64,000 nucleotides of DNA from Chryseobacterium indoltheticum (GCF_003815915.1 NZ_CP033929.1:2542001-2606000), one strand, 5' to 3'; counted from the first letter of the stretch, positions 26,174 through 35,566 are shown. Notes: generated by a model from the letters alone, not told the origin. Numbers and translations are program-made.

Positions 26174-26213
26174 ATCAAGAGATTCTGTAGATGAGTGTAC
26201 AGAATCTCTTGAT
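26174..26213 (+). other. Perfect 16-bp hairpin between ALDH7 and lat
   Basis: ATCAAGAGATTCTGTA (26174-26189) pairs exactly with TACAGAATCTCTTGAT (26198-26213) across an 8-base loop. No T run follows (next bases CCATTTCATT), so it is not a textbook terminator. It could be a partial terminator, an mRNA-stabilising stem or an RNase site. Confidence 0.6.
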
Positions 26214-26240
26214 CCATTTCATTAAAATTTTAAAATTAAT

Positions 26241-27566
26241 ATGAACAATATATTAGAAATTCAGTCAAATAAGATAAAAGAAACCGTTGGTAAACATGTT
26301 TTGGCAGACGGTTTCGATTTTGTAATGGATATCGAAAACTCTCACGGATCTTGGATTCATGATTCTGTTTCTGGGAAAAATTTCCTTGATATGTTCTCAA
26401 TGTTCGGCTCGGCTTCTATTGGGTACAATCACCCTTATCTGGTTGAAAAATCTGATTGGTTGGGAAAAATGGCAATCAACAAGCCTACTTTGGCAGATGT
26501 TTATTCTAAAGAATATGCTCATTTTCTGGAAGTTTTCGAGAGAGTTGTTTTGCCAAAAGAATTACAGTATGCATTTTTTATTGAAGGTGGAGCTTTGGGT
26601 GTTGAAAATGCAATGAAAGCATGTTTTGACTGGAAAACAAGAAAAAATTTCGACAAAGGATTGGATATTGAAGCTGGAATATGCATCCATTTCAGACAGG
26701 CATTTCATGGAAGAAGCGGCTATACTTTAAGTTTAACCAACACTTCAGATCCTAGAAAATATCAATATTTTCCTATGTTTGAATGGCCAAGAATTTTGAA
26801 TCCTAAATTACATTTTCCAATCACAGAAGAAAATTTGGAAGAAACTATTAAGAACGAAAATTTAGCGTTAATTCAAATTACAGAAGCTATTTTATCAAAT
26901 CCTGATCAGGTAGCATGCATCATTATAGAGCCAATACAGGCTGAAGGTGGTGATAATCATTTCAGAGACGAATTTTTTGTCGGTTTAAGAAATATTTGTG
27001 ACGAGCATGAAGTTCTTCTGATATTCGATGAAGTGCAAACCGGAATAGGAATTACAGGCAAAATGTGGGCTTTTGAACACTTAAGCGTGAGACCGGATAT
27101 TATTTCTTTTGGCAAGAAAACCCAGGTGTGTGGAGTTTTGGCGAATAAAGAAAAATTTGATGAAATACCAAACAATGTCTTCAGAGAAAGCTCAAGAATC
27201 AATTCTACCTTTGGAGGTAACTTTATAGACATGTTGCGTTTTCAATTGGTAATGGAAGTTATCGAAAAAGAAAATCTTTTAGAAAATGCAAATATTGTTG
27301 GTGAATATCTATTGGAAGGTCTTCAGAATTTGGCTCAGAAATATCCTGAAAAATTATCTAATGCAAGAGGAAAAGGTTTGATGTGCGCAATAGATTTACC
27401 ATCCCCTCAGCAAAGAGATCACTTAAGAAATGAGCTTTACAACGATGGTTTAATCATTCTTTCTTGTGGTGATCAGTCAATCAGATTCAGACCACATTTG
27501 AATGTTACAACAGAGGAAATTCAAATTGCCATAGACAAAATCGAAAACAATATTAATAAAATTTAA
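26241..27566 (+). CDS. lat: L-lysine 6-transaminase
   Basis: A 441-residue class III PLP aminotransferase. It opens with the lysine-aminotransferase-type segment GKHVLADGFDFVMDIENSHGSWIHD. Other landmarks are the phosphate-binding region FIEGGALGVENAMKACFDWK near 113-132, IIEPIQAEGGDNHFR near 228, FDEVQTGIG near 260, and the likely PLP lysine in SFGKKTQ near 291. It moves the epsilon-amino group of lysine to 2-oxoglutarate, giving the semialdehyde that the upstream ALDH7 enzyme oxidises. The 78-bp gap, same strand and joint function suggest one operon. Confidence 0.92.
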   Translation: MNNILEIQSNKIKETVGKHVLADGFDFVMDIENSHGSWIHDSVSGKNFLDMFSMFGSASIGYNHPYLVEKSDWLGKMAINKPTLADVYSKEYAHFLEVFERVVLPKELQYAFFIEGGALGVENAMKACFDWKTRKNFDKGLDIEAGICIHFRQAFHGRSGYTLSLTNTSDPRKYQYFPMFEWPRILNPKLHFPITEENLEETIKNENLALIQITEAILSNPDQVACIIIEPIQAEGGDNHFRDEFFVGLRNICDEHEVLLIFDEVQTGIGITGKMWAFEHLSVRPDIISFGKKTQVCGVLANKEKFDEIPNNVFRESSRINSTFGGNFIDMLRFQLVMEVIEKENLLENANIVGEYLLEGLQNLAQKYPEKLSNARGKGLMCAIDLPSPQQRDHLRNELYNDGLIILSCGDQSIRFRPHLNVTTEEIQIAIDKIENNINKI

Positions 27567-27628
27567 AACTTCCAGATTTGGAATTTTAAAAAAAACGTTC
27601 TATATTTAGATACTCAAAATGTAATTAT

Positions 27629-27859
27629 ATGGAACGTAACACTAGAGTCTCAGTTTTTGAAAGCGATAAATCTGCAGAAATTCAGTTAATTAAGTCTAAA
27701 TTAGACGATGCACAGATCACTAATGATGTTGAAAATAATTATCTCACTTTTACAACTACGCCTACAGCAACAAGTTTAAAAGTAATGGTAGATTTACATG
27801 ACGAGAAGAAAGCATTTGAAATTATTGATGCTTATCTTCAACAAAATCAGAATCAATAA
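27629..27859 (+). CDS. DUF2007 small protein
   Basis: A 76-residue protein with an alpha/beta ferredoxin-like pattern: strand VSVFESDKSAEIQLIKSKLDDAQI, then TTTPTATSLKVMVDLHDEKKAFEIIDAYL. This is the DUF2007 'putative signal-transducing protein' family, related to PII-like folds, with no proven ligand. It lies 62 bp after lat and before a strong terminator, so it may be the end of the lysine operon. Confidence 0.85.
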   Translation: MERNTRVSVFESDKSAEIQLIKSKLDDAQITNDVENNYLTFTTTPTATSLKVMVDLHDEKKAFEIIDAYLQQNQNQ

Positions 27860-27894
27860 AAACAATTTCATAATTTTAAATTTTACTACTTCGG

Positions 27895-27930
27895 AACCGA
27901 AAATTAATTCTCATTAATTTTCGGTTTTTT
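27895..27930 (+). terminator. Terminator after the DUF2007 gene
   Basis: AACCGAAAATTAAT and ATTAATTTTCGGTT pair perfectly with a TCTC-type loop and run into a T tract. Confidence 0.88.
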
Positions 27931-28032
27931 TGGTGTTAAGCTTTTAAAAAATATTCTTACTAATTTTAAGGTGAAATCTGTAGCATTGAATATGTCATTT
28001 CTTTATTTTCAAATTTGTAATATAAACTTCTT

Positions 28033-28551
28033 ATGACCGATAAAAACGAAATCCATTTTAGAAAAGCTGAATCAAATGATATTGATACCATCTGGGAAAT
28101 TATACAGCAGTCTATCGAACGCAGAAGAAAAGATGGCAGTGATCAATGGCAAAACGGATATCCCAATTTACAAACCATAGAAAGTGATGTTTCTAAAGGG
28201 TTTGGCCATGTTTTGACAGTTAATAATGATGTTGCGGTTTACGTTGCACTGATTTTCAACGACGAACCAGCCTACAGTTCAATTGATGGTGAATGGTTAA
28301 CAACCGGAGAGTTTGTAGTTGTACACAGAGTTGCAGTTTCAGAAAAATTTGCAGGACAAGGACTTGCCAAAAAACTTTTCGATTATATTGAAGATTTTAC
28401 AAAGTCTCAGAATGTTGCTAGCGTAAAAGTTGATACCAATTATGACAATATTGCCATGCTGAAGATTTTAGAATCTAAAGGATACACTTATTGTGGTGAA
28501 GTTGTTCTTGCAGGAGGTGTAAGAAAGGCCTTTGAAAAAGTGTTGATTTAA
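28033..28551 (+). CDS. GNAT-family N-acetyltransferase
   Basis: A 172-residue acetyl-CoA-dependent acyltransferase. IHFRKAESNDIDTIWEII is the typical first strand-helix. The acetyl-CoA motif A appears as VHRVAVSEKFAGQGLAKKLFDYI near residues 97-120, with the Q/RxxGxG/A-type loop. The substrate is unknown. It stands alone between two terminator or promoter regions. Confidence 0.85.
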   Translation: MTDKNEIHFRKAESNDIDTIWEIIQQSIERRRKDGSDQWQNGYPNLQTIESDVSKGFGHVLTVNNDVAVYVALIFNDEPAYSSIDGEWLTTGEFVVVHRVAVSEKFAGQGLAKKLFDYIEDFTKSQNVASVKVDTNYDNIAMLKILESKGYTYCGEVVLAGGVRKAFEKVLI

Positions 28552-28626
28552 AAAAACACAAAAGGTTAAATTAAAAACTCATTGATTCTTTAAGAAACTG
28601 TTTATTTATAAACTCTATCACCTTTG

Positions 28627-28658
28627 TTCGTTTAGTTCCGAACTAATTTCTACATTTG
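28627..28658 (+). promoter_or_regulatory. Efflux-operon promoter with a 15-bp palindromic operator
   Basis: TTCG or TTTG at 28623-28630 and TACATTTG at 28651-28658 form the promoter. The spacer contains the perfect palindrome TTAGTTCCGAACTAA (28632-28646). Its place between -33 and -7, just before a MarR/GbsR-like gene, fits an autorepressor site. Confidence 0.6.
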
Positions 28659-28674
28659 TCAAAATTTTTCAATA

Positions 28675-29130
28675 ATGAAAAAAAGTTTAGAAGTAGATGC
28701 GAAAATCTTTCAGGATGCTGTGAAGTTTTACGGTACTGTTCTTAATCTACCGCCTTTGGCTTCAAAAATTTATTCGTACCTCATTTTCGATTTTGATAAG
28801 GTGGGAATTACTTTTGATGAGTTTGTTGAAGTCTTTTCAGCAAGCAAAAGCTCGGTTTCTACCAACCTCAATTTACTTATCAATTCAGAATTAATCATTG
28901 ATGTTAATAAGATGGATGAAAGAAAACGTTATTTTTTTGCCAATGATGATTACAAAAAAATAAGGTTCGAGAAAATTGTTCAAAAAATGCAAGATGAATT
29001 GAAACTACTAGACGATCTTAAAAATTTCAGAAAAACGGAGCATAAAGAAGACGAAGAAAGAATTGAAGTCTACAAAGCTCTTTTAAACAAAAACATATCA
29101 AATATTCAGGAATCTCTTAATAAACTATAA
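28675..29130 (+). CDS. GbsR/MarR-type transcriptional regulator of the efflux operon
   Basis: A 151-residue winged-helix protein: helix LPPLASKIYSYLIF, the recognition region TFDEFVEVFSASKSSVSTNLNLLINSELI near residues 54-82, the wing with MDERKRYFFAND, and a C-terminal dimerisation coiled coil. It lies 1 bp before the membrane-fusion gene, so it should control the efflux genes and itself, probably through the palindrome in its promoter. The inducing ligand is unknown. Confidence 0.83.
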   Translation: MKKSLEVDAKIFQDAVKFYGTVLNLPPLASKIYSYLIFDFDKVGITFDEFVEVFSASKSSVSTNLNLLINSELIIDVNKMDERKRYFFANDDYKKIRFEKIVQKMQDELKLLDDLKNFRKTEHKEDEERIEVYKALLNKNISNIQESLNKL

Positions 29131-29131
29131 A

Positions 29132-30316
29132 ATGACAAACAAGCTTATACTATTTTCTGTAGCAGCATTTTCACTGACTGCCTGCAAAAAAGAAGCTCCG
29201 AAACAGGATGGCCCAAAACCTTTTCCTGTAGTTTCGGTAGAGAATAAAAATGTAGTAGGGTACGACACTTTCCCTGCAAGTATTGAAGGTAGAGTAAATA
29301 ATGATGTAAGAGCAAAAATTCAGGGTTACATTACTCAGGTTTTGGTGGATGAAGGTCAGTATGTAACTAAAGGGCAACCTTTATTCAGACTAGAAACCAA
29401 TATTCTTACAGAAAACGCTGCTGCTTCAAAAGCAGGAATTGGTGCTGCCGAATCAAATATCGCCGCAGCTCAGGCTCAGGTAAATGCTGCTAATGTAGAA
29501 GTGAATAAACTGAAGCCACTTGTTCAGAAAAACATCATCAGCAACGTACAGTTACAGACGGCGCAGGCCAATTTGGCTCAGGCTCAGGCTGGTTTGCAGC
29601 AGGCTATTGCAGCAAAAAGACAAGCTGTTGCCAACTATAAAGGTGTAGAAGCAAACATTGATTACTCGGTAATCCGTGCTCCTATTTCTGGGGTGATTGG
29701 TAAACTTCCTTTAAAAGTGGGAAGTTTGGTAGGTCCTACAGATCAGGTTGCTTTAACCACGATTTCGGATACTTCAGAGATATTCGCTTATTTTTCAATG
29801 AATGAAAAATCGTATTTTGATTTCTTAGAAAATTCAGTTGGAGCCAATGTTCCAGAAAAAATAAAAAATCTTCCGATGGTTGAACTTGAATTGGCAAACG
29901 GAAGTATTTATCCTGAAAAAGGAAGAATCGAAGCAATTACTGGTTCTTTAGATCCTACAACAGGAACTATTCAGTTCAGAGTTTCTTTTAAAAATGCTCA
30001 AAAACTTTTAAGTAACGGAAACAGTGGAACCATAAGATTCCCTAAACGCTATGACAACGTTTTGGTAGTACCGGAAAGTGCAACTTACGAACAGCAAGGA
30101 ATTGTTTACGTTTATAAAGTTGAAAAGGATACTGCCCGAAATACAGTTGTTGAAGTCATTGAAAGAATCGACAATTTAGCATTAATAAAATCCGGAGTTA
30201 AAAAAGGGGAAGTAATTATTGCAGCCGGAACCGGAAATATAAAGCCGGGTACAGCCGTAAAGCCTAAAAAAGTAAGTATGGACAGCCTCGTTCAATCAGT
30301 AAAACCGAAATTCTAA
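29132..30316 (+). CDS. RND efflux periplasmic adaptor (membrane fusion) lipoprotein
   Basis: A 394-residue AcrA/MexA-like adaptor. The lipoprotein signal ends at SLTAC17. The lipoyl half-motif (VRAKIQGYITQVLVDEGQYVTKGQPLF) is followed by an alpha-hairpin rich in Ala/Gln (about 95-170), the second lipoyl half (YSVIRAPISGVIGKLPLKVGSLV), and beta-barrel and membrane-proximal domains. It bridges the RND pump and the outer-membrane channel. Its stop overlaps the start of the pump gene by one base. Confidence 0.93.
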   Translation: MTNKLILFSVAAFSLTACKKEAPKQDGPKPFPVVSVENKNVVGYDTFPASIEGRVNNDVRAKIQGYITQVLVDEGQYVTKGQPLFRLETNILTENAAASKAGIGAAESNIAAAQAQVNAANVEVNKLKPLVQKNIISNVQLQTAQANLAQAQAGLQQAIAAKRQAVANYKGVEANIDYSVIRAPISGVIGKLPLKVGSLVGPTDQVALTTISDTSEIFAYFSMNEKSYFDFLENSVGANVPEKIKNLPMVELELANGSIYPEKGRIEAITGSLDPTTGTIQFRVSFKNAQKLLSNGNSGTIRFPKRYDNVLVVPESATYEQQGIVYVYKVEKDTARNTVVEVIERIDNLALIKSGVKKGEVIIAAGTGNIKPGTAVKPKKVSMDSLVQSVKPKF

Positions 30317-33300
30317 TGATAAAGAACTTTATTAACAGACCGGTTTTATCAACTGTAATCTCCATCTTGATTGTTATTCTTGGTGTTTTGGGACTTACAG
30401 CACTTCCGGTTACACAATATCCCGATATTGCTCCGGCTACGGTGAGTGTGAGAGCCAATTATACAGGAGCTAATGCTGAAACCGTAATGAAAAGTGTTGT
30501 TGTTCCTTTGGAAGAACAGATCAATGGGGTTGAAGGGATGGATTATATTACTTCAACAGCAGGTAATGACGGTTCAGCACAGATTCAGGTATTTTTCAAA
30601 CAAGGAATAGATGCAGATATTGCTGCGGTAAACGTTCAGAACCGTGTTTCTAGAGCTAGCCCGTTACTTCCTAGTGAAGTTACCCGTGCGGGTGTTGTAA
30701 CTCAGAAGCAACAAACGAGTGCTTTGATGTATCTTTCTTTCTATTCAGAAAATAAGAATATTGATGATGTATATCTTCAAAACTTCCTGAATATTAACGT
30801 GATTCCAAATCTACAAAGGATTAACGGAGTAGGTGAAGCCAACGTTTTTGGTGGTAAAAATTACTCAATGAGAATTTGGCTTGACCCTGCAAAATTGGCA
30901 GCCTACGGAATTACACCCAATGAAGTTACCACGGCTATTAATGATCAGAGTAGAGAAGCTGCAGCAGGATCTTTAGGGCAAAACAGCGGAAGTTCTTTTG
31001 AATATATCATTAAATATGTAGGAAAATTCAGTGAAAAGGAACAGTATGATGATATTATCATCAAATCTCTTCCGGACGGACAGAATTTAATGTTGAAAGA
31101 TGTTGCAAAAGTAGAATTAGGCGGATTATCTTACAGTGGAGTTGGTGAAAACGGAGATTACCCATCAATCAGTATGGGGGTATTTCAAACTCCAGGATCC
31201 AATGCTCAGGAAATTATCGAAAACATCAAAAAACAGCTTAAAGAAAATGAAAGTTCTTATCCTGAAGGTGTAAAATATACTTTTAACTTTGATACCAACG
31301 AATTCCTTGATGCTTCTATCGAAAAAGTAATTCATACTTTGATCGAAGCCTTTATCTTGGTATTTATTGTAGTTTATATTTTCTTACAGGATTTCAGATC
31401 AACATTAATTCCGGCGATTGCGGTTCCGGTATCTATTGTGGGAACATTTTTCTTCCTGAATCTTTTTGGATATTCATTAAACCTATTAACGCTTTTTGCA
31501 TTAGTTTTAGCAATTGGTATTGTGGTAGATGACGCGATTGTCGTCGTCGAGGCTGTACACGCTAAAATGGAACAAGGAATTTCCAATGCAAAAAAGGCAA
31601 CGGTAGAAGCAATGGACGAAATTACAGGTGCGATTATTTCAATTACATTGGTAATGGCAGCGGTATTTATCCCTGTTACATTTATTACAGGGCCTACCGG
31701 GGTATTTTATCAGCAGTTTGGGATTACCTTAATTATTGCGATCATCATTTCGGCGGTAAATGCATTAACATTAAGTCCGGTTTTATGCTCATTATTCTTA
31801 AAACCACACGAAGATCATCACGAAGATTATAAAAATAAAAATTTCATCCAGAAATTCTTCTATAAATTTAATATCGGTTTCAAAACGGCAACTGAGCGTT
31901 ACGGAAGAGGATTTAATTTTCTGATTAAACATAAATGGGTGACTTTAGTAATTCTTATCGTTACCGGAGGAATTATCTATTGGGCAAATGGAAGTATGAA
32001 GAAAGGTTTTGTACCTACAGAAGATAGAGGAATCATCTTTACAGACGTGCAGCTTCCACCGGGAGCATCAATGGAAAGAACCTACAATGTATTGAAGACT
32101 TTGCAGAAAGATGCCATGAAAATTCCGGGAATTCAGAATGTAACTATTTCTACAGGTAGAGGGTTATTATCCGGAAACGGAAGTAATAACGGTCTTGCCT
32201 TTGTTAAACTTAAACCTTTCGACGACAGAAAAGGGGACGGCTTATCATCTGAAGAGATTACAAAAAGATTATTTGGTCTTGCAGGAAAAGTGCCTGATGC
32301 TAAAGTTGTTTTCTTCCAGCCTCCAAGTGTACCGGGATTTGGTAGCAGCGCAGGTTTTGAGATGGTACTTTTAGATAAATCGGGAGGTGATTTTGCTCAG
32401 CTTGATGCCAAATCAAACGAGTTTATCGGAAACCTGATGCAAAGACCGGAAATTGAATTTGCCCAGACTTCATTTAATACAAAATATCCACAGTATTTAA
32501 TGGAAATCAATGTTCCGTTAGCTAAACAAAAAGGTGTTTCTGTAAATGATATTTTGTCTACAATGCAGGGATATATTGGTGGAATTTACGGAGCTGATTT
32601 TACCAAATACGGAAAACAGTTCAGAGTAATGATTCAGGCTCTTCCTGAAAACAGAGTAAATGCTGATAATCTTAATCAATATTATATTAAAACCGGTTCC
32701 GGAGAGATGTCACCGATCTCACAATTTGTGACATTGACTAAATCTTACGGTCCTCAGTCTGTAGGTCGTTATAACCTTTTTACATCAGTAAAAATTACAG
32801 GCGCAAACAAAGCTGGTTACAGTTCGGGTGATGCAATTACGGCGGTGCAGGCGGTAGCTAAAGAGACGCTTGATCAAAATTATGATGTTGAGTTTACAGG
32901 TCTTACAAGAGAAGAATTAAATTCAGGATCTCAGACGTTATTGATCTTTGCTTTAAGTTTGGTGTTTGTTTATTTCATTCTTTCTGCGCAGTACGAAAGT
33001 TATATCCTTCCTTTAGTGGTGGTAATTTCACTTCCTCTTGGGGTAATGGGAGCTTATTTCGGACAGAAAATAATGGGCTTGGAAAACAATATTTACTTCC
33101 AGATTGCATTGATTATGTTGGTCGGTTTATTGGCGAAAAATGCGATTTTGATTATCGAATTTGCTGTTCAGAGGAGGCATCATGGCGAGACCATTGTAGA
33201 ATCTGCAATTAATGCAGCCAAAGCGAGATTGAGACCAATTTTAATGACATCTTTGGCATTTATCTTCGGTTTATTACCATTGGTTTTAGCAAGCGGAATT

Positions 33301-33462
33301 GGTGCGGTTGGTAACAGATCAATTGCAACAGGTGCATCGATCGGGCTATTAATAGGAACTATTTTAGGAGTATTTGTGATTCCGGTTTTGTATGTGATTT
33401 TCCAGACTTTACAGGAAAAAATAAAACCTATCAAGCACGAAGACATCAATTTAGCTGAATAA
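30316..33462 (+). CDS. RND multidrug efflux pump (AcrB/MexB-like, HAE1)
   Basis: A 1048-residue proton-driven inner-membrane transporter with 12 membrane helices and two large periplasmic loops. The proton-relay residues are present: the Asp pair in IGIVVDDAIVVVE (TM4) and Lys in LVGLLAKNAILIIEF (TM10). The start MIKNFINRPVLSTVISILIVILGVLGL is typical. A His/Asp-rich segment (EDHHED) lies on the cytoplasmic linker near 500. The length equals the hydrophobe/amphiphile group, so multidrug or detergent export is expected; actual substrates are unknown. Confidence 0.95.
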   Translation: MIKNFINRPVLSTVISILIVILGVLGLTALPVTQYPDIAPATVSVRANYTGANAETVMKSVVVPLEEQINGVEGMDYITSTAGNDGSAQIQVFFKQGIDADIAAVNVQNRVSRASPLLPSEVTRAGVVTQKQQTSALMYLSFYSENKNIDDVYLQNFLNINVIPNLQRINGVGEANVFGGKNYSMRIWLDPAKLAAYGITPNEVTTAINDQSREAAAGSLGQNSGSSFEYIIKYVGKFSEKEQYDDIIIKSLPDGQNLMLKDVAKVELGGLSYSGVGENGDYPSISMGVFQTPGSNAQEIIENIKKQLKENESSYPEGVKYTFNFDTNEFLDASIEKVIHTLIEAFILVFIVVYIFLQDFRSTLIPAIAVPVSIVGTFFFLNLFGYSLNLLTLFALVLAIGIVVDDAIVVVEAVHAKMEQGISNAKKATVEAMDEITGAIISITLVMAAVFIPVTFITGPTGVFYQQFGITLIIAIIISAVNALTLSPVLCSLFLKPHEDHHEDYKNKNFIQKFFYKFNIGFKTATERYGRGFNFLIKHKWVTLVILIVTGGIIYWANGSMKKGFVPTEDRGIIFTDVQLPPGASMERTYNVLKTLQKDAMKIPGIQNVTISTGRGLLSGNGSNNGLAFVKLKPFDDRKGDGLSSEEITKRLFGLAGKVPDAKVVFFQPPSVPGFGSSAGFEMVLLDKSGGDFAQLDAKSNEFIGNLMQRPEIEFAQTSFNTKYPQYLMEINVPLAKQKGVSVNDILSTMQGYIGGIYGADFTKYGKQFRVMIQALPENRVNADNLNQYYIKTGSGEMSPISQFVTLTKSYGPQSVGRYNLFTSVKITGANKAGYSSGDAITAVQAVAKETLDQNYDVEFTGLTREELNSGSQTLLIFALSLVFVYFILSAQYESYILPLVVVISLPLGVMGAYFGQKIMGLENNIYFQIALIMLVGLLAKNAILIIEFAVQRRHHGETIVESAINAAKARLRPILMTSLAFIFGLLPLVLASGIGAVGNRSIATGASIGLLIGTILGVFVIPVLYVIFQTLQEKIKPIKHEDINLAE

Positions 33463-33483
33463 GAAATCTTTAAGATTTAAATA

Positions 33484-34899
33484 ATGAAAAAATTATCAAT
33501 AATTATAAAAGGAACTGCTTTTTCAGTGGTCACGTTCGCCGTTTTATCATCGTGCATGGTAAGAAAAGAGTACGAAAGACCTGCAGCTGCAGTTGACGAA
33601 AAACTATTCCGTACCGATATGCTGCCTCAAGACAGTACAAGTATTGCGAATGTTTCCTGGAAAGAGATTTTCACAGATCCTATTCTTCAGGGGCACATCA
33701 CAAAAGCTTTGGAAAACAATCTTGATGTAAGAATTGCAGTACAGAATATCACTTCTGCCGAAGCTTATTTGAAACAGGCAAAAGCAGCATACGAACCCAC
33801 TTTATCAATCGGACCGAATTACACGTTTCAGACACAGTCTATCAACACACAGTTTGGTCAGATTATCGGAGAAAGACGTTATGTAAACCAGTTTGACATT
33901 ACGGCAACAATCGGTTGGGAAGCAGATTTGTGGGGGAAAATGAAGTCTCAGCAAAAAGCTCAGTTGGCTACTTATTTAGGAACTTTAGCCGCTCACAAAG
34001 CAGTAAAAAGTGATTTGGTGGCATCAATCGCTTCCGCCTATTTTCAGTTGTTAACTTATGATGATCAGAAAAGAATCATTGAAGAAACAATTAAAGTAAG
34101 AGAAAATAATTTAGAAACCACAAAAGCATTAAAGGAAGCAGGCACATTGACGGAAGTTGCAGTTCAGCAAAGTGAAGCTTTGGTTTATAATGCTAAATCT
34201 TTACTGATCGACATTGATACTCAAATTCAGCTTTTGGAAAACACAGTAAGCATGTTGATGGGTGAGCCTTCGCAGACCATTGCAAGATCATCTTTAAGAT
34301 CACAGTCGTTACCAGAAAGTTTGGCTTTAGGATATCCTGCAAGTTTATTATCAAACCGTCCCGATGTGATGCAGGCAGAATTTAATTTAATGAATGCTTT
34401 TGAGTTAACAAATGTTGCCAAAGCTCAGTTTTATCCAACGCTAAAATTAACAGGAAGCGGTGGAGTACAATCAGTAGACATCGACCATTTGTTTAGTGTA
34501 AACTCTCTTTTTGCCAATGTGGTAGCCGGTTTAGCACAACCAATTTTAAACAGAAGACAGATCAAAACAAATTACGATGTAAGTTTAGCAAATAAAGAAA
34601 CGGCTTATCTGAATTTTAGAAAATCTATTTTGATGGCTGGAAAAGAAGTTTCTGATGCAATAAGAGTATTTTCAGTGCAGGATTCTTTTATAGATTTAAA
34701 GAAAAAAGAGCTGGATTCTTACAAAAAATCAGTTGATTATTCTCAGGAATTGGTCAACTATGGTATGGCAAACTATCTTGAAGTTTTAAATGCAAGTGTA
34801 AATTCATTGAATGCCGAGCTTAATATTTCAAATGCAGAATACAGTAAAATGAAAGCTGCAGTAGATTTGTACCAGGCTTTAGGCGGCGGATGGAAATAA
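33484..34899 (+). CDS. TolC/OprM-family outer-membrane efflux lipoprotein
   Basis: A 471-residue outer-membrane channel of the NodT/OprM group. A lipoprotein signal ends at VLSSC23. Two repeated OEP domains are visible, with NLDVRIAVQNITSAEAYLKQAKAAYEPTL in the first and NRPDVMQAEFNLMNAFELTNVAKAQFYPTL in the second. It completes the tripartite pump and lies 21 bp after the pump gene. A terminator follows. Confidence 0.93.
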   Translation: MKKLSIIIKGTAFSVVTFAVLSSCMVRKEYERPAAAVDEKLFRTDMLPQDSTSIANVSWKEIFTDPILQGHITKALENNLDVRIAVQNITSAEAYLKQAKAAYEPTLSIGPNYTFQTQSINTQFGQIIGERRYVNQFDITATIGWEADLWGKMKSQQKAQLATYLGTLAAHKAVKSDLVASIASAYFQLLTYDDQKRIIEETIKVRENNLETTKALKEAGTLTEVAVQQSEALVYNAKSLLIDIDTQIQLLENTVSMLMGEPSQTIARSSLRSQSLPESLALGYPASLLSNRPDVMQAEFNLMNAFELTNVAKAQFYPTLKLTGSGGVQSVDIDHLFSVNSLFANVVAGLAQPILNRRQIKTNYDVSLANKETAYLNFRKSILMAGKEVSDAIRVFSVQDSFIDLKKKELDSYKKSVDYSQELVNYGMANYLEVLNASVNSLNAELNISNAEYSKMKAAVDLYQALGGGWK

Positions 34900-34936
34900 T
34901 GAAAAGTTAGTTATTATATATTCAAATCTTGTTAAG

Positions 34937-34965
34937 ACGTGTGCTGGAAACAGTGCACGTTTTTT
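34937..34965 (+). terminator. Terminator of the efflux operon
   Basis: ACGTGTGCTG and CAGTGCACGT form a 10-bp stem with two G-U pairs and a GAAA loop, followed by a T run. Confidence 0.85.
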
Positions 34966-35026
34966 ATTTAATTAAAATTACAAACAACTGATTTTCTATA
35001 TTTTAAAATTATATTTCAATTTTTCA

Positions 35027-35057
35027 TTGCATATATGTAGTTAACTACGTAGTTTTG
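35027..35057 (+). promoter_or_regulatory. Promoter with overlapping palindromic operators (GNAT-MarR operon)
   Basis: -33 TTG (35027-35029), a 20-bp spacer, and -7 TAGTTTTG (35050-35057). Two overlapping palindromes, GTAGTTAACTAC (35037-35048) and ACTACGTAGT (35044-35053), fill the spacer and enter the -7 box. A repressor bound there would block polymerase. The MarR protein encoded second in the operon is the obvious candidate. Confidence 0.65.
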
Positions 35058-35074
35058 TACGTAAATTAAAAGTC

Positions 35075-35563
35075 ATGTTAGAAATTAATCTTGTAAACAA
35101 TACTTATTCAAAAGAAATAATAGATTTGGTTCTGAATATTCAGCAAAAGGAATTTAATGTTCCCATTACAATAGAAGATCAACCCGATCTTATGCAAATC
35201 GAAGATTTTTATTTTGCCAATGGCGGAAGTTTTTGGGGAGCTTTCATAGACGGTGAACTTGTTGGAACCATTGCTTTGGTTAAATTTGATGAAAAAGCGG
35301 CGGCAATCCGAAAGATGTTTGTAAAAAAAGAATTCAGAGGAAAAGAATACGGTATCGCTCAGAAGCTATTGGAAATCCTTATTGCTTATTGCCAGAAAAA
35401 CGGAATAGATGAAGTATATTTAGGAACTGTATCGATACTCGAGGCTGCATTGCGTTTTTACGAACGTAATCACTTTATACGAATTGAAAAAGAACAGCTT
35501 CCCTCAAAATTTCCTTTAATGACTGCTGATAATGTATTTTGTTTTCTAAATCTAAAATTATAG
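35075..35563 (+). CDS. GNAT-family N-acetyltransferase
   Basis: A 162-residue acyltransferase with the motif A segment AAIRKMFVKKEFRGKEYGIAQKLLEILIAYC near residues 68-98 and a motif B region YERNHFIRI near 130. It shares an operon with a MarR regulator (3-bp gap), so it may modify or detoxify the compound the regulator senses. The substrate is unknown. Confidence 0.85.
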   Translation: MLEINLVNNTYSKEIIDLVLNIQQKEFNVPITIEDQPDLMQIEDFYFANGGSFWGAFIDGELVGTIALVKFDEKAAAIRKMFVKKEFRGKEYGIAQKLLEILIAYCQKNGIDEVYLGTVSILEAALRFYERNHFIRIEKEQLPSKFPLMTADNVFCFLNLKL

Positions 35564-35566
35564 CTT

